Position numbers and translations under genes: made by a program. The notes beneath the pieces are model-generated. The model ran no database searches. It saw only the letters and a list, made by a program, of their open reading frames with translations, and was not told the DNA's origin. Shown in pieces: positions 24,892-33,095 of a DNA stretch of 36,032 bases. Positions within the stretch are counted from its first letter, which is position 1. Every line of letters starts with the position of its first letter. Source of the stretch: an uncultured Mediterranea sp. (lineage in GTDB: Bacteria; Bacteroidota; Bacteroidia; Bacteroidales; Bacteroidaceae); the NCBI GenBank assembly GCA_945879145.1, contig CAMCUZ010000021.1, positions 1 through 36,032 of the forward strand. The letters are read 5' to 3'.

Positions 24892-27800
24892 TCAATTTTT
24901 GCTTTCTACTACAATCATTTCCTGCAACACACTTACCCCCTCGGCCACAGTGGGTACCTCCTTGATGATGACACTTCGTCGCCCGTTCTGCTCCTTCAGG
25001 TCACAGCGCCGGGTATGAGCCATCATGTAGGCAATCACATGGTCGAATGCCGCACTTTGGTAATAACGGCTCTCAGGGTTGGAGACCAAGATAAGCGTCA
25101 TGCGTCCTCCCTTAAGCAGCACTTTCTCTACACCCAACTTAGCAGCCAGGCGGCGCAGCGGCACAATGCGCAGCAACTCCTCTGTCTCAGGTGGTACTGG
25201 ACCAAAGCGGTCTTCCAGTCGGCTACGGAAAGCAGCCACATCAGCATCCAGCAGCAGCGAGTCTAGCTCGCGATAGAGAAGCATTCGCTCACTGCTCCCC
25301 GTCACATAATCAGCTGGCAAGAGCAATTCCATGTCGCTATCCACCTGACACTCTTCAACAAACTGCTCCCCAGAAATTTGGCCAGAGCCATCAGCCGCTT
25401 GTTCATTCTCAGCATAAAGCTGATCAAACTCTTCGTTCTTCAGTTCGTGTACTGCCTCGGCTAGGATTTTCTGATAAGTTTCGTAACCAAGGTCTGCAAT
25501 GAAACCACTCTGTTCTGCACCGAGCAGGTTACCCGCTCCGCGAATATCCAAATCCTGCATGGCGATATGGATGCCACTTCCCAGGTCGGAGAAGTTTTCA
25601 ATGGCTTGCAGACGCCTGCGTGCATCTGGAGTAAGAGATGAGAGTGGCGGAGCCAACAGATAACAGAATGCTTTTTTGTTACTGCGCCCCACCCGTCCAC
25701 GCATCTGGTGTAGGTCACTCAACCCAAAGTTCTGTGCCTGGTTGATGATGATGGTGTTGGCATTAGGTATGTCTATTCCACTCTCGATGATGGTAGTAGC
25801 CAGCAGCACATCATAGTCGTAGTTTACAAATCCCAAAATGATACGCTCCAGTTCAGCCGGTTCCATCTGTCCATGACCAATGCAGACACGGCAATCGGGT
25901 ATCTGTCGCTCGATGAGCGCTTTTAGCTCAGCCAGATTCTGTATGCGGTTGTTCACAAAGAACACCTGTCCGTTGCGACTCATCTCAAAATTGATGGCAT
26001 CCGTAATAATCTCTTCGTTGAACGTATGCACCTCCGTCTGGATAGGATAGCGGTTAGGGGGAGGCGTCTGGATGACTGAGAGGTCGCGTGCACCCATGAG
26101 CGAGAACTGTAGCGTGCGAGGGATCGGTGTAGCTGTAAGGGTCAAAGTATCTACATTCACCTTCAGTTGACGAAGTTTCTCTTTGACAGATACGCCAAAC
26201 TTCTGTTCCTCGTCAATGATAAGCAGTCCCAGGTCTTTAAACTTCACGTCTTTACCCAGAATACGATGAGTACCTATAAGGATATTCACTTCACCTCTCT
26301 GCACCCCTTTGAGGATGGCCTTCACTTGGGGTGCAGTACGTGCGCGGCTCAGGTACTCCACACGGCAGGGCATCCCCTTCAGTCGCTCGCTGAAGGTTTG
26401 AAAGTGCTGATAGGCCAGTACAGTAGTTGGCACCAGTACGGCCACCTGTTTATTGTCGGCCACGGCCTTGAAGGCCGCACGAATAGCAACCTCGGTCTTG
26501 CCGAATCCTACATCACCACATACCAGCCGGTCCATGGGCCGGCGACTCTCCATATCCGCTTTGACAGCTGCCGTAGCCTTGCTTTGGTCTGGGGTATCTT
26601 CATAGAGAAAGCTGGCCTCCAGCTCGTGCTGCATGAAACTGTCGGGGCTGAAGGCAAATCCTTGCTCCTGCTTGCGCTGGGAGTAAAGGCGAATCAAGTC
26701 GCGCGCGATATCCTTGATTTTTGTCTTAGTCCGATCTTTCAGTTTCTCCCAGGCACCAGTACCCAGTTTGTTGAGTCGAGGCATCTCTCCCTCTTTGCTT
26801 TTGTACTTCGACACCTTATGGAGCGAATGGATAGAGACAAACACCACATCGTCGTTCTGATAGACCAGCTTCATCATCTCCTGGGTCGTATTGCCATTGG
26901 GCATGCGCACCAACCCGGCAAAGCGACCTATACCATGGTCCGTATGCACCACATAGTCGCCTGGAGTGAACTGATTCAGTTCTTTCAGCGAGAGGGCCAC
27001 CTTGCCACTGCGTGCCTTATCACTGCGTAAGTTGTATTTATGAAAGCGGTCAAAGATTTGGTGATCGGTAAACACACAGGCTTTCAGTGTATCGTCAGCA
27101 AAACCTTCGTGCAACGTACGCTCCACGGGGATAAACTGCAGCTGGTCGCCCCTGCTTTCGAAGATATCGCGCAGGCGGTCGGTCTGCTTTGTACTATCGC
27201 TGCAGATATAGATGGTGTAGCCTTGCTCCGTGTAGTCCCTTAGCGAGCTGGCCACGAGGTCGAAGTTCTTGTGGAAAATGGGCTGTGCAGTGGTATGGAA
27301 GTTCAGCGTAGCATCAGGGATACCCGTGGGCTTCGCCCCGAACTCCATCCGTTTGAACTCTAGCACGCTACGCATCAACGACGTGCCATCAATAAGTTTT
27401 CCATCCAAACTGAGAGCACCATTCTCCTCTGCCTCGCGCGCCTGTATGGCCTGTGGCGAAAGCGCTTCATCATGCACCTGCTGCACCCGTTCACTCAGCC
27501 AAAGCAAGTCACGCAGGGCCACAATGCTCTTCTTAGGCAAAAATTCGAAGAAGGAAACCATTCCTCCATCAGCCTGCTGATTGAGGTCCTTACTCAAATC
27601 GGGTACGATAAGAAGCTCCTTCATACGCTGCTTGGAGAGCTGGCTCTGTACCTCAAAGGTGCGCAAACTCTCCACCTCGTCACCAAAGAAGTCGATGCGG
27701 TAGGGATACTCCGAAGAGAAGGAGAAGACATCAATGATGCTTCCGCGCAAGGCATACTGTCCCGGCTCATAGACATAATCTACGCGTTCAAAGCCGTAGC

Positions 27801-28293
27801 TACGCAACACCTCGGTCACAAAGTCCATATCCACCTGCTCCCCCTCATGCAGTTTGAGCGTTTTCTGCTGTAGTTCACCCCGCGATACCACCTTCTCAGC
27901 CAAAGCCTCAGGGTAACTTACTAAAAAGAGGCCAGAAGCATCACTTCCCTTCTCCAGCCTACTAAGCACCTCGGTGCGCAGGATTTCGTTGGCAGCATCC
28001 TTCTGTCCATACTTTATGGCCCTGCGGAACGAAGAGGGGAAAAACATCACCTGCTCCTCACCAAGCAGTTGCACCAGGTCGTGATAAAAGTAGCCAGCCT
28101 CCTCCACATCGCCCAGCACGTAGAGCACATGTTGCCCTACCCTTCCCATGAGTGATGATGCAAAGAGTGGAGCAGCCGATCCACAGAGACCGCTCAAGAA
28201 GAGGTTACGTACCTGCTCGTCTTGCAGCAAATGCTGCGCCGCACTGACGTTGGGATGAAGGGTATATTGTTGTTGTAATTCAGATATCGTCAT
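24892..28293 (-). CDS. mfd: Transcription-repair coupling factor Mfd
   Basis: 1133-residue superfamily 2 translocase that removes RNA polymerase stalled at lesions and recruits UvrA. The N-terminal UvrB-homology module (with ALRGSIIDVFSFSSEYPYRI) is followed by the RNA-polymerase interaction domain (LNQFTPGDYVVHTDHGIGR). The RecG-like motor has the P-loop CGDVGFGKTEVAIRA (about residues 590-603), Walker B IIDEEQKFGV (about 691) and the motif TLTATPIPRTL. The late motif QMRGRVGRSNKKAFCYLL and a TRCF C-terminal domain follow. Length and order are normal. It diverges from the glycosyltransferase gene and is the first gene of an mfd-topB-HA unit. Confidence 0.96.
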   Translation of the reverse strand: MTISELQQQYTLHPNVSAAQHLLQDEQVRNLFLSGLCGSAAPLFASSLMGRVGQHVLYVLGDVEEAGYFYHDLVQLLGEEQVMFFPSSFRRAIKYGQKDAANEILRTEVLSRLEKGSDASGLFLVSYPEALAEKVVSRGELQQKTLKLHEGEQVDMDFVTEVLRSYGFERVDYVYEPGQYALRGSIIDVFSFSSEYPYRIDFFGDEVESLRTFEVQSQLSKQRMKELLIVPDLSKDLNQQADGGMVSFFEFLPKKSIVALRDLLWLSERVQQVHDEALSPQAIQAREAEENGALSLDGKLIDGTSLMRSVLEFKRMEFGAKPTGIPDATLNFHTTAQPIFHKNFDLVASSLRDYTEQGYTIYICSDSTKQTDRLRDIFESRGDQLQFIPVERTLHEGFADDTLKACVFTDHQIFDRFHKYNLRSDKARSGKVALSLKELNQFTPGDYVVHTDHGIGRFAGLVRMPNGNTTQEMMKLVYQNDDVVFVSIHSLHKVSKYKSKEGEMPRLNKLGTGAWEKLKDRTKTKIKDIARDLIRLYSQRKQEQGFAFSPDSFMQHELEASFLYEDTPDQSKATAAVKADMESRRPMDRLVCGDVGFGKTEVAIRAAFKAVADNKQVAVLVPTTVLAYQHFQTFSERLKGMPCRVEYLSRARTAPQVKAILKGVQRGEVNILIGTHRILGKDVKFKDLGLLIIDEEQKFGVSVKEKLRQLKVNVDTLTLTATPIPRTLQFSLMGARDLSVIQTPPPNRYPIQTEVHTFNEEIITDAINFEMSRNGQVFFVNNRIQNLAELKALIERQIPDCRVCIGHGQMEPAELERIILGFVNYDYDVLLATTIIESGIDIPNANTIIINQAQNFGLSDLHQMRGRVGRSNKKAFCYLLAPPLSSLTPDARRRLQAIENFSDLGSGIHIAMQDLDIRGAGNLLGAEQSGFIADLGYETYQKILAEAVHELKNEEFDQLYAENEQAADGSGQISGEQFVEECQVDSDMELLLPADYVTGSSERMLLYRELDSLLLDADVAAFRSRLEDRFGPVPPETEELLRIVPLRRLAAKLGVEKVLLKGGRMTLILVSNPESRYYQSAAFDHVIAYMMAHTRRCDLKEQNGRRSVIIKEVPTVAEGVSVLQEMIVVESKN

Positions 28294-28315
28294 ATAGAAA
28301 CTCGTTTTCGCGCTG

Positions 28316-28323
28316 CAAAAATA
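28316..28323 (-). promoter_or_regulatory. -7 element of the mfd promoter
   Basis: Minus-strand TATTTTTG (plus CAAAAATA) matches TAnnTTTG, 22 bases before the mfd ATG. The nearest minus-strand TTTG (plus 28358-28361) is 34 bases away, too far for a standard promoter. Confidence 0.4.
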
Positions 28324-28351
28324 GCGTTTTTTGCGAAAAGTTGGGCTAATA

Positions 28352-28383
28352 TTTGTGCAAATGTAAAGAAGTTGCTACTTTTG
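28352..28383 (+). promoter_or_regulatory. Bacteroidetes-type promoter of the glycosyltransferase-pyrC unit
   Basis: TTTG at 28352-28355, a 20-base spacer, and TACTTTTG at 28376-28383, a full match to the consensus. The ATG follows 45 bases later at 28429. Confidence 0.75.
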
Positions 28384-28428
28384 TGGGGTATTTATCATAT
28401 AAATTAAGGAATAAAGAAGAGAATCATC

Positions 28429-29223
28429 ATGCAGCAAGCAGAACGCATCGTCATCATTCCCACCTACAATGAGCGGGAAAATATTGAGAACATCATCCGT
28501 GCCGTATTTAGCTTAGAGGGTGATTACCATATTCTGGTGGTGGAGGATGGCTCGCCCGATGGAACCGCAGCTATCGTGCGCACGCTGCAGGCTGAGTTTC
28601 CGGAGCAACTTCACATGCTGGAGCGCAGCGGTAAGCTGGGCCTTGGCACTGCTTACATCGCAGGCTTCCGCTGGGCCTTGGAGCGCAGCTACGAATACAT
28701 CTTCGAGATGGATGCCGACTTCAGTCATAACCCGCAAGATCTACCCCGGCTCTATGCGGCCTGTGCCATTGAGGGGGCAGATGTAGCCATCGGCTCACGC
28801 TACGTGAGCGGTGTAAATGTAGTCAACTGGCCCATGGGACGTGTACTCATGTCCTACTTTGCCTCGAAGTACGTGCGGATTATCACGGGTCTCAATATCC
28901 ACGATACCACAGCGGGGTTTGTATGCTACCGTCGCCGTGTACTCTCTACTATACCCTTAGAGCAGGTCCGCTTCAAGGGCTACGCCTTTCAGATTGAGAT
29001 GAAGTTCACCGCCGTGCAGTGCGGATTCTCTGTGAAGGAAGTACCTGTCATCTTCGTGAACCGAGAATTGGGTACCTCGAAAATGAACAGTAGCATCTTT
29101 GGCGAAGCCATGTTTGGCGTGATGCGGCTCAAATGGGATAGCTGGTTCCGCCACTACCCCCACTGCAGCGACAAGGAGAGCCCTACCGCATCCCCCGCAG
29201 AGATTAATAAGAAGATAAAATAA
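28429..29223 (+). CDS. Polyprenol monophosphomannose synthase (Dpm1-like GT2)
   Basis: 264-residue family 2 glycosyltransferase expected to transfer mannose (or another hexose) from a GDP-sugar to polyprenyl phosphate at the inner face of the inner membrane. The N-terminal IPTYNERENIE is the nucleotide-sugar start and VVEDGSPDGT the first acidic site. The metal-binding MDADFSHNPQDLP and the GSRYVSG block follow, with RELGTSKMN in the last third. No strongly hydrophobic C-terminal segment is seen, so it is a soluble or peripheral form. It is the first gene before pyrC (15 bases apart) and starts from a strong promoter. The acceptor and donor are family-based inferences. Confidence 0.9.
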   Translation: MQQAERIVIIPTYNERENIENIIRAVFSLEGDYHILVVEDGSPDGTAAIVRTLQAEFPEQLHMLERSGKLGLGTAYIAGFRWALERSYEYIFEMDADFSHNPQDLPRLYAACAIEGADVAIGSRYVSGVNVVNWPMGRVLMSYFASKYVRIITGLNIHDTTAGFVCYRRRVLSTIPLEQVRFKGYAFQIEMKFTAVQCGFSVKEVPVIFVNRELGTSKMNSSIFGEAMFGVMRLKWDSWFRHYPHCSDKESPTASPAEINKKIK

Positions 29224-29238
29224 AAAATATATAGAACT

Positions 29239-30582
29239 ATGAGCAGAGTATTGATTCACAACGCAACCTTAGTGAACGAAGGAGAGATTACCCAAGGTTC
29301 ACTGGTTATTGAAAACGGACGCATTGCAGAGATATTGACTCACGGCAAACCGCTTTCAGCACCCTGCGACGAACTGGTAGATGCTTCGGACTGCTACCTG
29401 CTACCCGGAGTGATTGATGACCACGTTCATTTCCGCGACCCCGGATTGACCCATAAGGCTGACATTCATACCGAGAGCTGTGCAGCAGCTGCCGGCGGTG
29501 TGACCTCCATCATGGACATGCCAAATACCCTTCCGCAAACCACTACCCTCGAAGCATTAGAACAAAAGCAGGAGTTGATGGCCGAGAAGAGCCTCGTTAA
29601 TTACTCCTGCTATTTTGGGGCCACTGACAGCAACTACAAGCTGTTCCACGACCTAGATGTACGTCACGTATGCGGCATCAAGCTCTTCTTAGGCTCCAGC
29701 ACGGGCAATATGCTGGTGTCACAGCACTCCAGCCTGATTCGCATCTTCACGTCTGCCCCCATGTTGATAGCTGCCCACTGCGAAAATCCCGCGATGATTG
29801 AGAAGAATGCCCAGATGATGCGGCATCAGATGGGCAATCAACCCATCCCCATCTTTCACCATGCCATGATACGCTCCGTAGAGGCCTGCTTAAGTTCCTC
29901 TCAAACGGCTATTGAACTGGCCCAAATGACTCATGCTCGCCTGCATCTGCTTCACATCAGTACCAGCAAGGAGCTCCGTCTGCTCAGCGCCTTACCCCTC
30001 GACCAAAAACATATTACGGCCGAAGCCTGTGTGGGTCATCTTTGGTTTGCACAGGGCGATCATCGCAAGCTAGGCACCCTGATCAAGGTGAACCCTGCCA
30101 TCAAGAATACCACTCACCGCGATGCCCTGCGCAAGGCGGTCAATGAGGGACGAATTGATGTGATTGCCACTGACCATGCCCCCCATCTGCTGGCCGACAA
30201 AGAGGGTGACGCCCTGACCGCAGCCTCAGGTATGCCTATGGTGCAGTTCTCACTTCCGCTGATGCTTGAGATGGTGGATAAAGGCTACTTCACCCTTGAA
30301 ACGATAGTAGAGAAGATGTGCCACGCGCCTGCACGACTCTTTCAAATCAGCGAGCGAGGCTACCTGCGCGAAGGCTACCGAGCAGACCTGGTACTGGTAA
30401 GCCACGGCAAAGAGCACAAGGTGACGCGCGGCGAAGTGCTGAGCAAATGCAAGTGGAGTCCCCTGGAAGGTACGTCCCTGCACTGGAGTGTAGAGAAAAC
30501 GTGGGTTAACGGACAGATGGTATTCGATGGACAGCAGGTAGATACCTCTTGCCGAGGCGAAGCCCTGGAGTTTGACCGTTGA
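29239..30582 (+). CDS. pyrC: Dihydroorotase
   Basis: 447-residue zinc-dependent amidohydrolase (class I type) that closes carbamoyl-aspartate to dihydroorotate in pyrimidine synthesis. The first metal motif DDHVHFRDPG (HxH) is near residue 62. The carboxylated-lysine-type KLFLGSSTGNML follows, then the AHCENP and LLHISTSKE histidines and the final catalytic aspartate in ATDHAPHL. All expected ligands are present. The gene follows the glycosyltransferase by 15 bases, so it is transcribed from the promoter at 28352-28383; it is followed after 55 bases by the MetH reactivation gene. Confidence 0.95.
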   Translation: MSRVLIHNATLVNEGEITQGSLVIENGRIAEILTHGKPLSAPCDELVDASDCYLLPGVIDDHVHFRDPGLTHKADIHTESCAAAAGGVTSIMDMPNTLPQTTTLEALEQKQELMAEKSLVNYSCYFGATDSNYKLFHDLDVRHVCGIKLFLGSSTGNMLVSQHSSLIRIFTSAPMLIAAHCENPAMIEKNAQMMRHQMGNQPIPIFHHAMIRSVEACLSSSQTAIELAQMTHARLHLLHISTSKELRLLSALPLDQKHITAEACVGHLWFAQGDHRKLGTLIKVNPAIKNTTHRDALRKAVNEGRIDVIATDHAPHLLADKEGDALTAASGMPMVQFSLPLMLEMVDKGYFTLETIVEKMCHAPARLFQISERGYLREGYRADLVLVSHGKEHKVTRGEVLSKCKWSPLEGTSLHWSVEKTWVNGQMVFDGQQVDTSCRGEALEFDR

Positions 30583-30637
30583 TGCTCCTATTTTCATCAT
30601 ATATGCTGATTTATACAGGTTATGCTGATTGGAAACC

Positions 30638-31558
30638 ATGGAACAGGAGGTAGGTACTGATGGAAGCCTGGTCGTAAGCTACGGCGTAGGCGAACTGGCA
30701 CCCTATATTAACTGGATTTACTACCTGCATGCCTGGGGCATCAAGCCTCGGTTTGCAGGTGCAGCTTTTGTGCACGACTGTCCCGCTTGCCGAACCGCAT
30801 GGGTCAAATCCTTCCCAGTTGCAGATCAAGCGCAAGCCTCTGAAGCACTACGTCTCTGTAGCGACTCGCGCCAACAACTCCTTACACTGGAGCAACAGCT
30901 GCAGGTTAAGGGGTGCTTCCATCTGGCTCGTGCCGCTAGCTGTGGCGATGACCTGTTGCTCGATGGAGTGCGTTTTCCTTTGCTTCGCCAGCAACAAGTT
31001 CGTGACGGAGAGCCTTGCCTCTGCTTAAGTGACTTTGTGCGCCCTTTGCGTGAAGATGAAGCGGTGGATTATGTCGGACTGTTTGCCACCTCAGTGACTC
31101 CATTGAACCAAACAGCAGAAGCAGGTGACGACCCCTACAGCCAACTGCTGGTGCAGACGCTCTCCGACCGATTAGCAGAAGCTGCCGTAGAATGCCTACA
31201 TCTCTACGTGCGACGCCAAGCATGGGGGTATGCCCCTGAGGAGCAACTCACCATCCCAGAGCTGCTGAACGAGCAGTTCCAAGGTATCCGGCCAGCGGTA
31301 GGCTATCCCTCGCTGCCCGACCAGTCGGTTATTTTCCTCATAGATCATCTGCTTCACCTCCGCCAGATAGGGATCCGCCTTACTGAACGTGGCGCCATGC
31401 ACCCCCATGCTTCCACCTGCGGACTGATGTTTGCTCATCCGTCATCACGCTACTTTGCCGTAGGACGGATTGACGAAGAACAGCTGGTTGACTATGCCTT
31501 ACGCCGTGGCCTTCCGCTGGAGGAGATGCGCCGTTACCTGCAATCCAACCTCGGATAG
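30638..31558 (+). CDS. Free-standing MetH reactivation (AdoMet-binding) domain protein
   Basis: 306 residues that match only the C-terminal activation domain of cobalamin-dependent methionine synthase (Met_synt_B12), which binds S-adenosylmethionine and re-methylates cob(II)alamin with reductant. Matches run the full length: YINWIYYLHAWGI (compare YIDWTPFFMTW in E. coli MetH), DDLLLDGVRFPLLRQQ, LCLSDFV, and QAWGYAPEEQLT. R218-P-A-V-G-Y-P224 is the AdoMet-site loop, and LTERGAMHPHASTCG and SSRYFAVGRI follow. No homocysteine, folate or cobalamin-binding domain is present. The ATG at 30638 is used; a TTG at 30629 is in frame but weaker. It lies in the pyrC unit; its catalytic partner is not in this window. 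The role in trans is an inference. Confidence 0.85.
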   Translation: MEQEVGTDGSLVVSYGVGELAPYINWIYYLHAWGIKPRFAGAAFVHDCPACRTAWVKSFPVADQAQASEALRLCSDSRQQLLTLEQQLQVKGCFHLARAASCGDDLLLDGVRFPLLRQQQVRDGEPCLCLSDFVRPLREDEAVDYVGLFATSVTPLNQTAEAGDDPYSQLLVQTLSDRLAEAAVECLHLYVRRQAWGYAPEEQLTIPELLNEQFQGIRPAVGYPSLPDQSVIFLIDHLLHLRQIGIRLTERGAMHPHASTCGLMFAHPSSRYFAVGRIDEEQLVDYALRRGLPLEEMRRYLQSNLG

Positions 31559-31639
31559 TTTGCACTCAACGAAATGGGTCCTACAGCCCACATCCAATTT
31601 TATCCGCCTTCAATGGCTTGATTTTATTTGATAAGAACA

Positions 31640-32446
31640 ATGAAGATACAATTTATATGCCTAGGCAGTGGAAGCAGCGGTAACTGCTTCTACCTGGGTA
31701 CTGAGCGCTGCGGCGTGCTGATTGATGCCGGCATCGCAGCCCGAACCATTAAGAAACACCTTAAAGAGGCCGGCATCGACATAGAAAAACTTCGTGGCGT
31801 ACTTGTCACCCACGACCATGCTGACCATATTAAGGCCTTGGGCAGTCTGGGCGAGAAGCTACACATTCCCATCTACACCACCTCGCTCGTTCATCAAGGT
31901 ATCGCACGCAGCTACTGCATGACCGAGCGACTCATCACCTCAGCCCGTACCATCGAGAAGGAACAGCCTTTTGAACTGGGTGACTTCTACATTGAGTGCT
32001 TTGAGGTACCCCATGATGGCACCGACAACGTAGGCTACTGCATCCAGATCGGTCAGACCACGTTCACTTTCCTAACAGACCTGGGAGAGATTACCCCCAC
32101 TGCTGCCCGCTACATCGACCGAGCCAACTACCTCATCATCGAGGCCAACTATGATACCGACATGTTGCACATGGGTCCTTACCCGCGCCACTTGAAGGAG
32201 CGCATCGCCAGCTCTACGGGTCACATGAGCAATGCCGATACTGCCCGCTATCTGGCCCATCACTTGCCACCTCATGTACACCACATCTGGCTTTGCCACT
32301 TGAGCAAAGACAACAACCATCCCGAGCTGGCCTTGAAAACCGTAGAACTAGCCTTGCGCGACCAAGGCATTCTGGTAGGCAAAGAGTTGGAAGTCAACGC
32401 ATTGAAGCGTACCACTCCCAGTCCCCTCTATGAGATAGTCGAGTGA
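31640..32446 (+). CDS. YycJ/WalJ-like MBL-fold metallo-hydrolase
   Basis: 268-residue metallo-beta-lactamase-fold hydrolase. The N-terminal FICLGSGSSGNCFYLG and the metal motif THDHADHIKAL are characteristic of the YycJ group. The ligand-bearing GTDNVGY, FLTDLGEI, IIEANYDTDM, STGHMSNADT and a final HHIWLCHLSKDNNHP complete the binuclear zinc site. Related proteins in Firmicutes are linked to cell wall/genome maintenance and show nuclease-type activity, but the substrate here is unknown. The ATG at 31640 is preferred over an in-frame TTG at 31628. It lies 81 bases after the MetH-domain gene, with no clear promoter. Confidence 0.88.
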   Translation: MKIQFICLGSGSSGNCFYLGTERCGVLIDAGIAARTIKKHLKEAGIDIEKLRGVLVTHDHADHIKALGSLGEKLHIPIYTTSLVHQGIARSYCMTERLITSARTIEKEQPFELGDFYIECFEVPHDGTDNVGYCIQIGQTTFTFLTDLGEITPTAARYIDRANYLIIEANYDTDMLHMGPYPRHLKERIASSTGHMSNADTARYLAHHLPPHVHHIWLCHLSKDNNHPELALKTVELALRDQGILVGKELEVNALKRTTPSPLYEIVE

Positions 32447-32503
32447 TGAGAAGTAAAAATAGCAAGAATAACATCTTATCATGGATGAAAGAAAATTCCC
32501 AAC

Positions 32504-32533
32504 AAGTAGCCTTTTGCCCTTCCAAAGCTACTT
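32504..32533 (+). terminator. Hairpin after the YycJ-like gene
   Basis: AAGTAGC (32504-32510) and GCTACTT (32527-32533), extended by TTT/AAA with one bulge. No T-run follows, so it may stabilise the 3' end rather than terminate. Confidence 0.35.
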
Positions 32534-32541
32534 CGTTCAAC

Positions 32542-32670
32542 CTCTAATCAATCTCTAATCGTTCTCTAATCAAACTCTAATCAATCTCTAATTGGGAATT
32601 AGAGTCAGATTAGTGTTACTTTAGACTTACTATTGAGTTACTTTAGACTTACCTTAGAGTTACTATAGCG
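32542..32670. repeat. 11-base-periodic palindromic repeat array
   Basis: The left arm holds five 11-base units starting CTCTAAT (32542, 32553, 32564, 32575, 32586), each with four variable bases. The centre is CTCTAATT-GGG-AATTAGAG (32586-32604), a perfect 8-bp palindrome with a 3-base loop. The right arm continues the same 11-base phase on the opposite strand with six full units, at 32597, 32608, 32619, 32630, 32641 and 32652; most contain TTAGA or TTAG followed by TTA. A partial unit reaches 32670. Both arms are in register, so the whole can fold as a long imperfect hairpin with mismatches every turn. It lies between the metallo-hydrolase gene and the tRNA-Lys promoter. I do not know a named family for it. 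Confidence 0.8.
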
Positions 32671-32872
32671 CAGCTGTTGACCCAGCAATCATCCAAATAG
32701 AATAAAAAGAGCAGATAATTGTCCTATATTTCGTTTTTCCGTCTTATCAGCGTGCTTGGAACCAAAAAGTAAGGATTTCGGACAAATTAAAGCTGTAGCA
32801 GTGATTTAGGAGCGATTTGGTCTTTACGTACCATAAAAATTGCCCTTTCCATCGAAGATTTTGGCAAAATAG

Positions 32873-32904
32873 TTTGGTCATATCACAAAAAAGCTCTACC
32901 TTTG
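32873..32904 (+). promoter_or_regulatory. Bacteroidetes-type promoter of tRNA-Lys
   Basis: TTTG at 32873-32876, a 20-base spacer, and TACCTTTG at 32897-32904, a full consensus match. It lies 23 bases before the first base of the mature tRNA. Confidence 0.8.
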
Positions 32905-32927
32905 CACCGCTTTTAAGAAAGATGCCT

Positions 32928-33003
32928 GCACTCTTAGCTCAGTTGGTAGAGCAACTGACTCTTAATCAGTGGGTCCAGGGTTCGAATCCCTGAGAGTGTA
33001 CCA
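32928..33003 (+). tRNA. tRNA-Lys (anticodon CTT)
   Basis: 76 bases including an encoded CCA. Acceptor GCACTCT pairs with AGAGTGT (G1-T72 wobble). D stem GCTC/GAGC. Anticodon stem ACTGA/TCAGT with loop CTCTTAA, so the anticodon is CTT for AAG lysine codons. Variable loop GGGTC. T stem CAGGG/CCCTG with loop TTCGAAT. It has its own promoter and a strong terminator, so it is a single-gene unit. Confidence 0.97.
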
Positions 33004-33020
33004 CTAATTCAAGTATTGAA

Positions 33021-33066
33021 ACACATCCCCAAAAGGCTTTCAAACCTTTTTGGGGATGTGTTTTTT
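33021..33066 (+). terminator. Intrinsic terminator of tRNA-Lys
   Basis: ACACATCCCCAAAAGG (33021-33036) pairs with a 3' arm starting CC at 33045 and running to TGTGT, with one extra T in the arm, around an 8-base loop. It is followed by a T-run to 33066. This is the clearest terminator in the window. Confidence 0.9.
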
Positions 33067-33095
33067 ATCTGGCTAAGTATATAACGCCCCGTTGC

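Larger units (their letters stand above)
32447..32927. other. 481-base gene-free region upstream of tRNA-Lys
   Basis: No gene is seen. The left part (32504-32533) has an AAGTAGC...GCTACTT hairpin without a T-run, a possible end of the metallo-hydrolase transcript. An 11-base-periodic palindromic array follows at 32542-32670. The next 200 bases (32671-32872) are AT-rich without a recognised gene, and the promoter of tRNA-Lys lies at 32873-32904. Confidence 0.6.

Noticed and set aside
26167-27030. 287-residue plus-strand frame inside mfd
   Set aside because: Antisense to the helicase region of mfd, with no motif of its own.
32542-32670. CRISPR array
   Set aside because: Units are only 11 bases with 4 variable bases, no spacers of normal size, no cas genes, and the array reverses strand in the middle.
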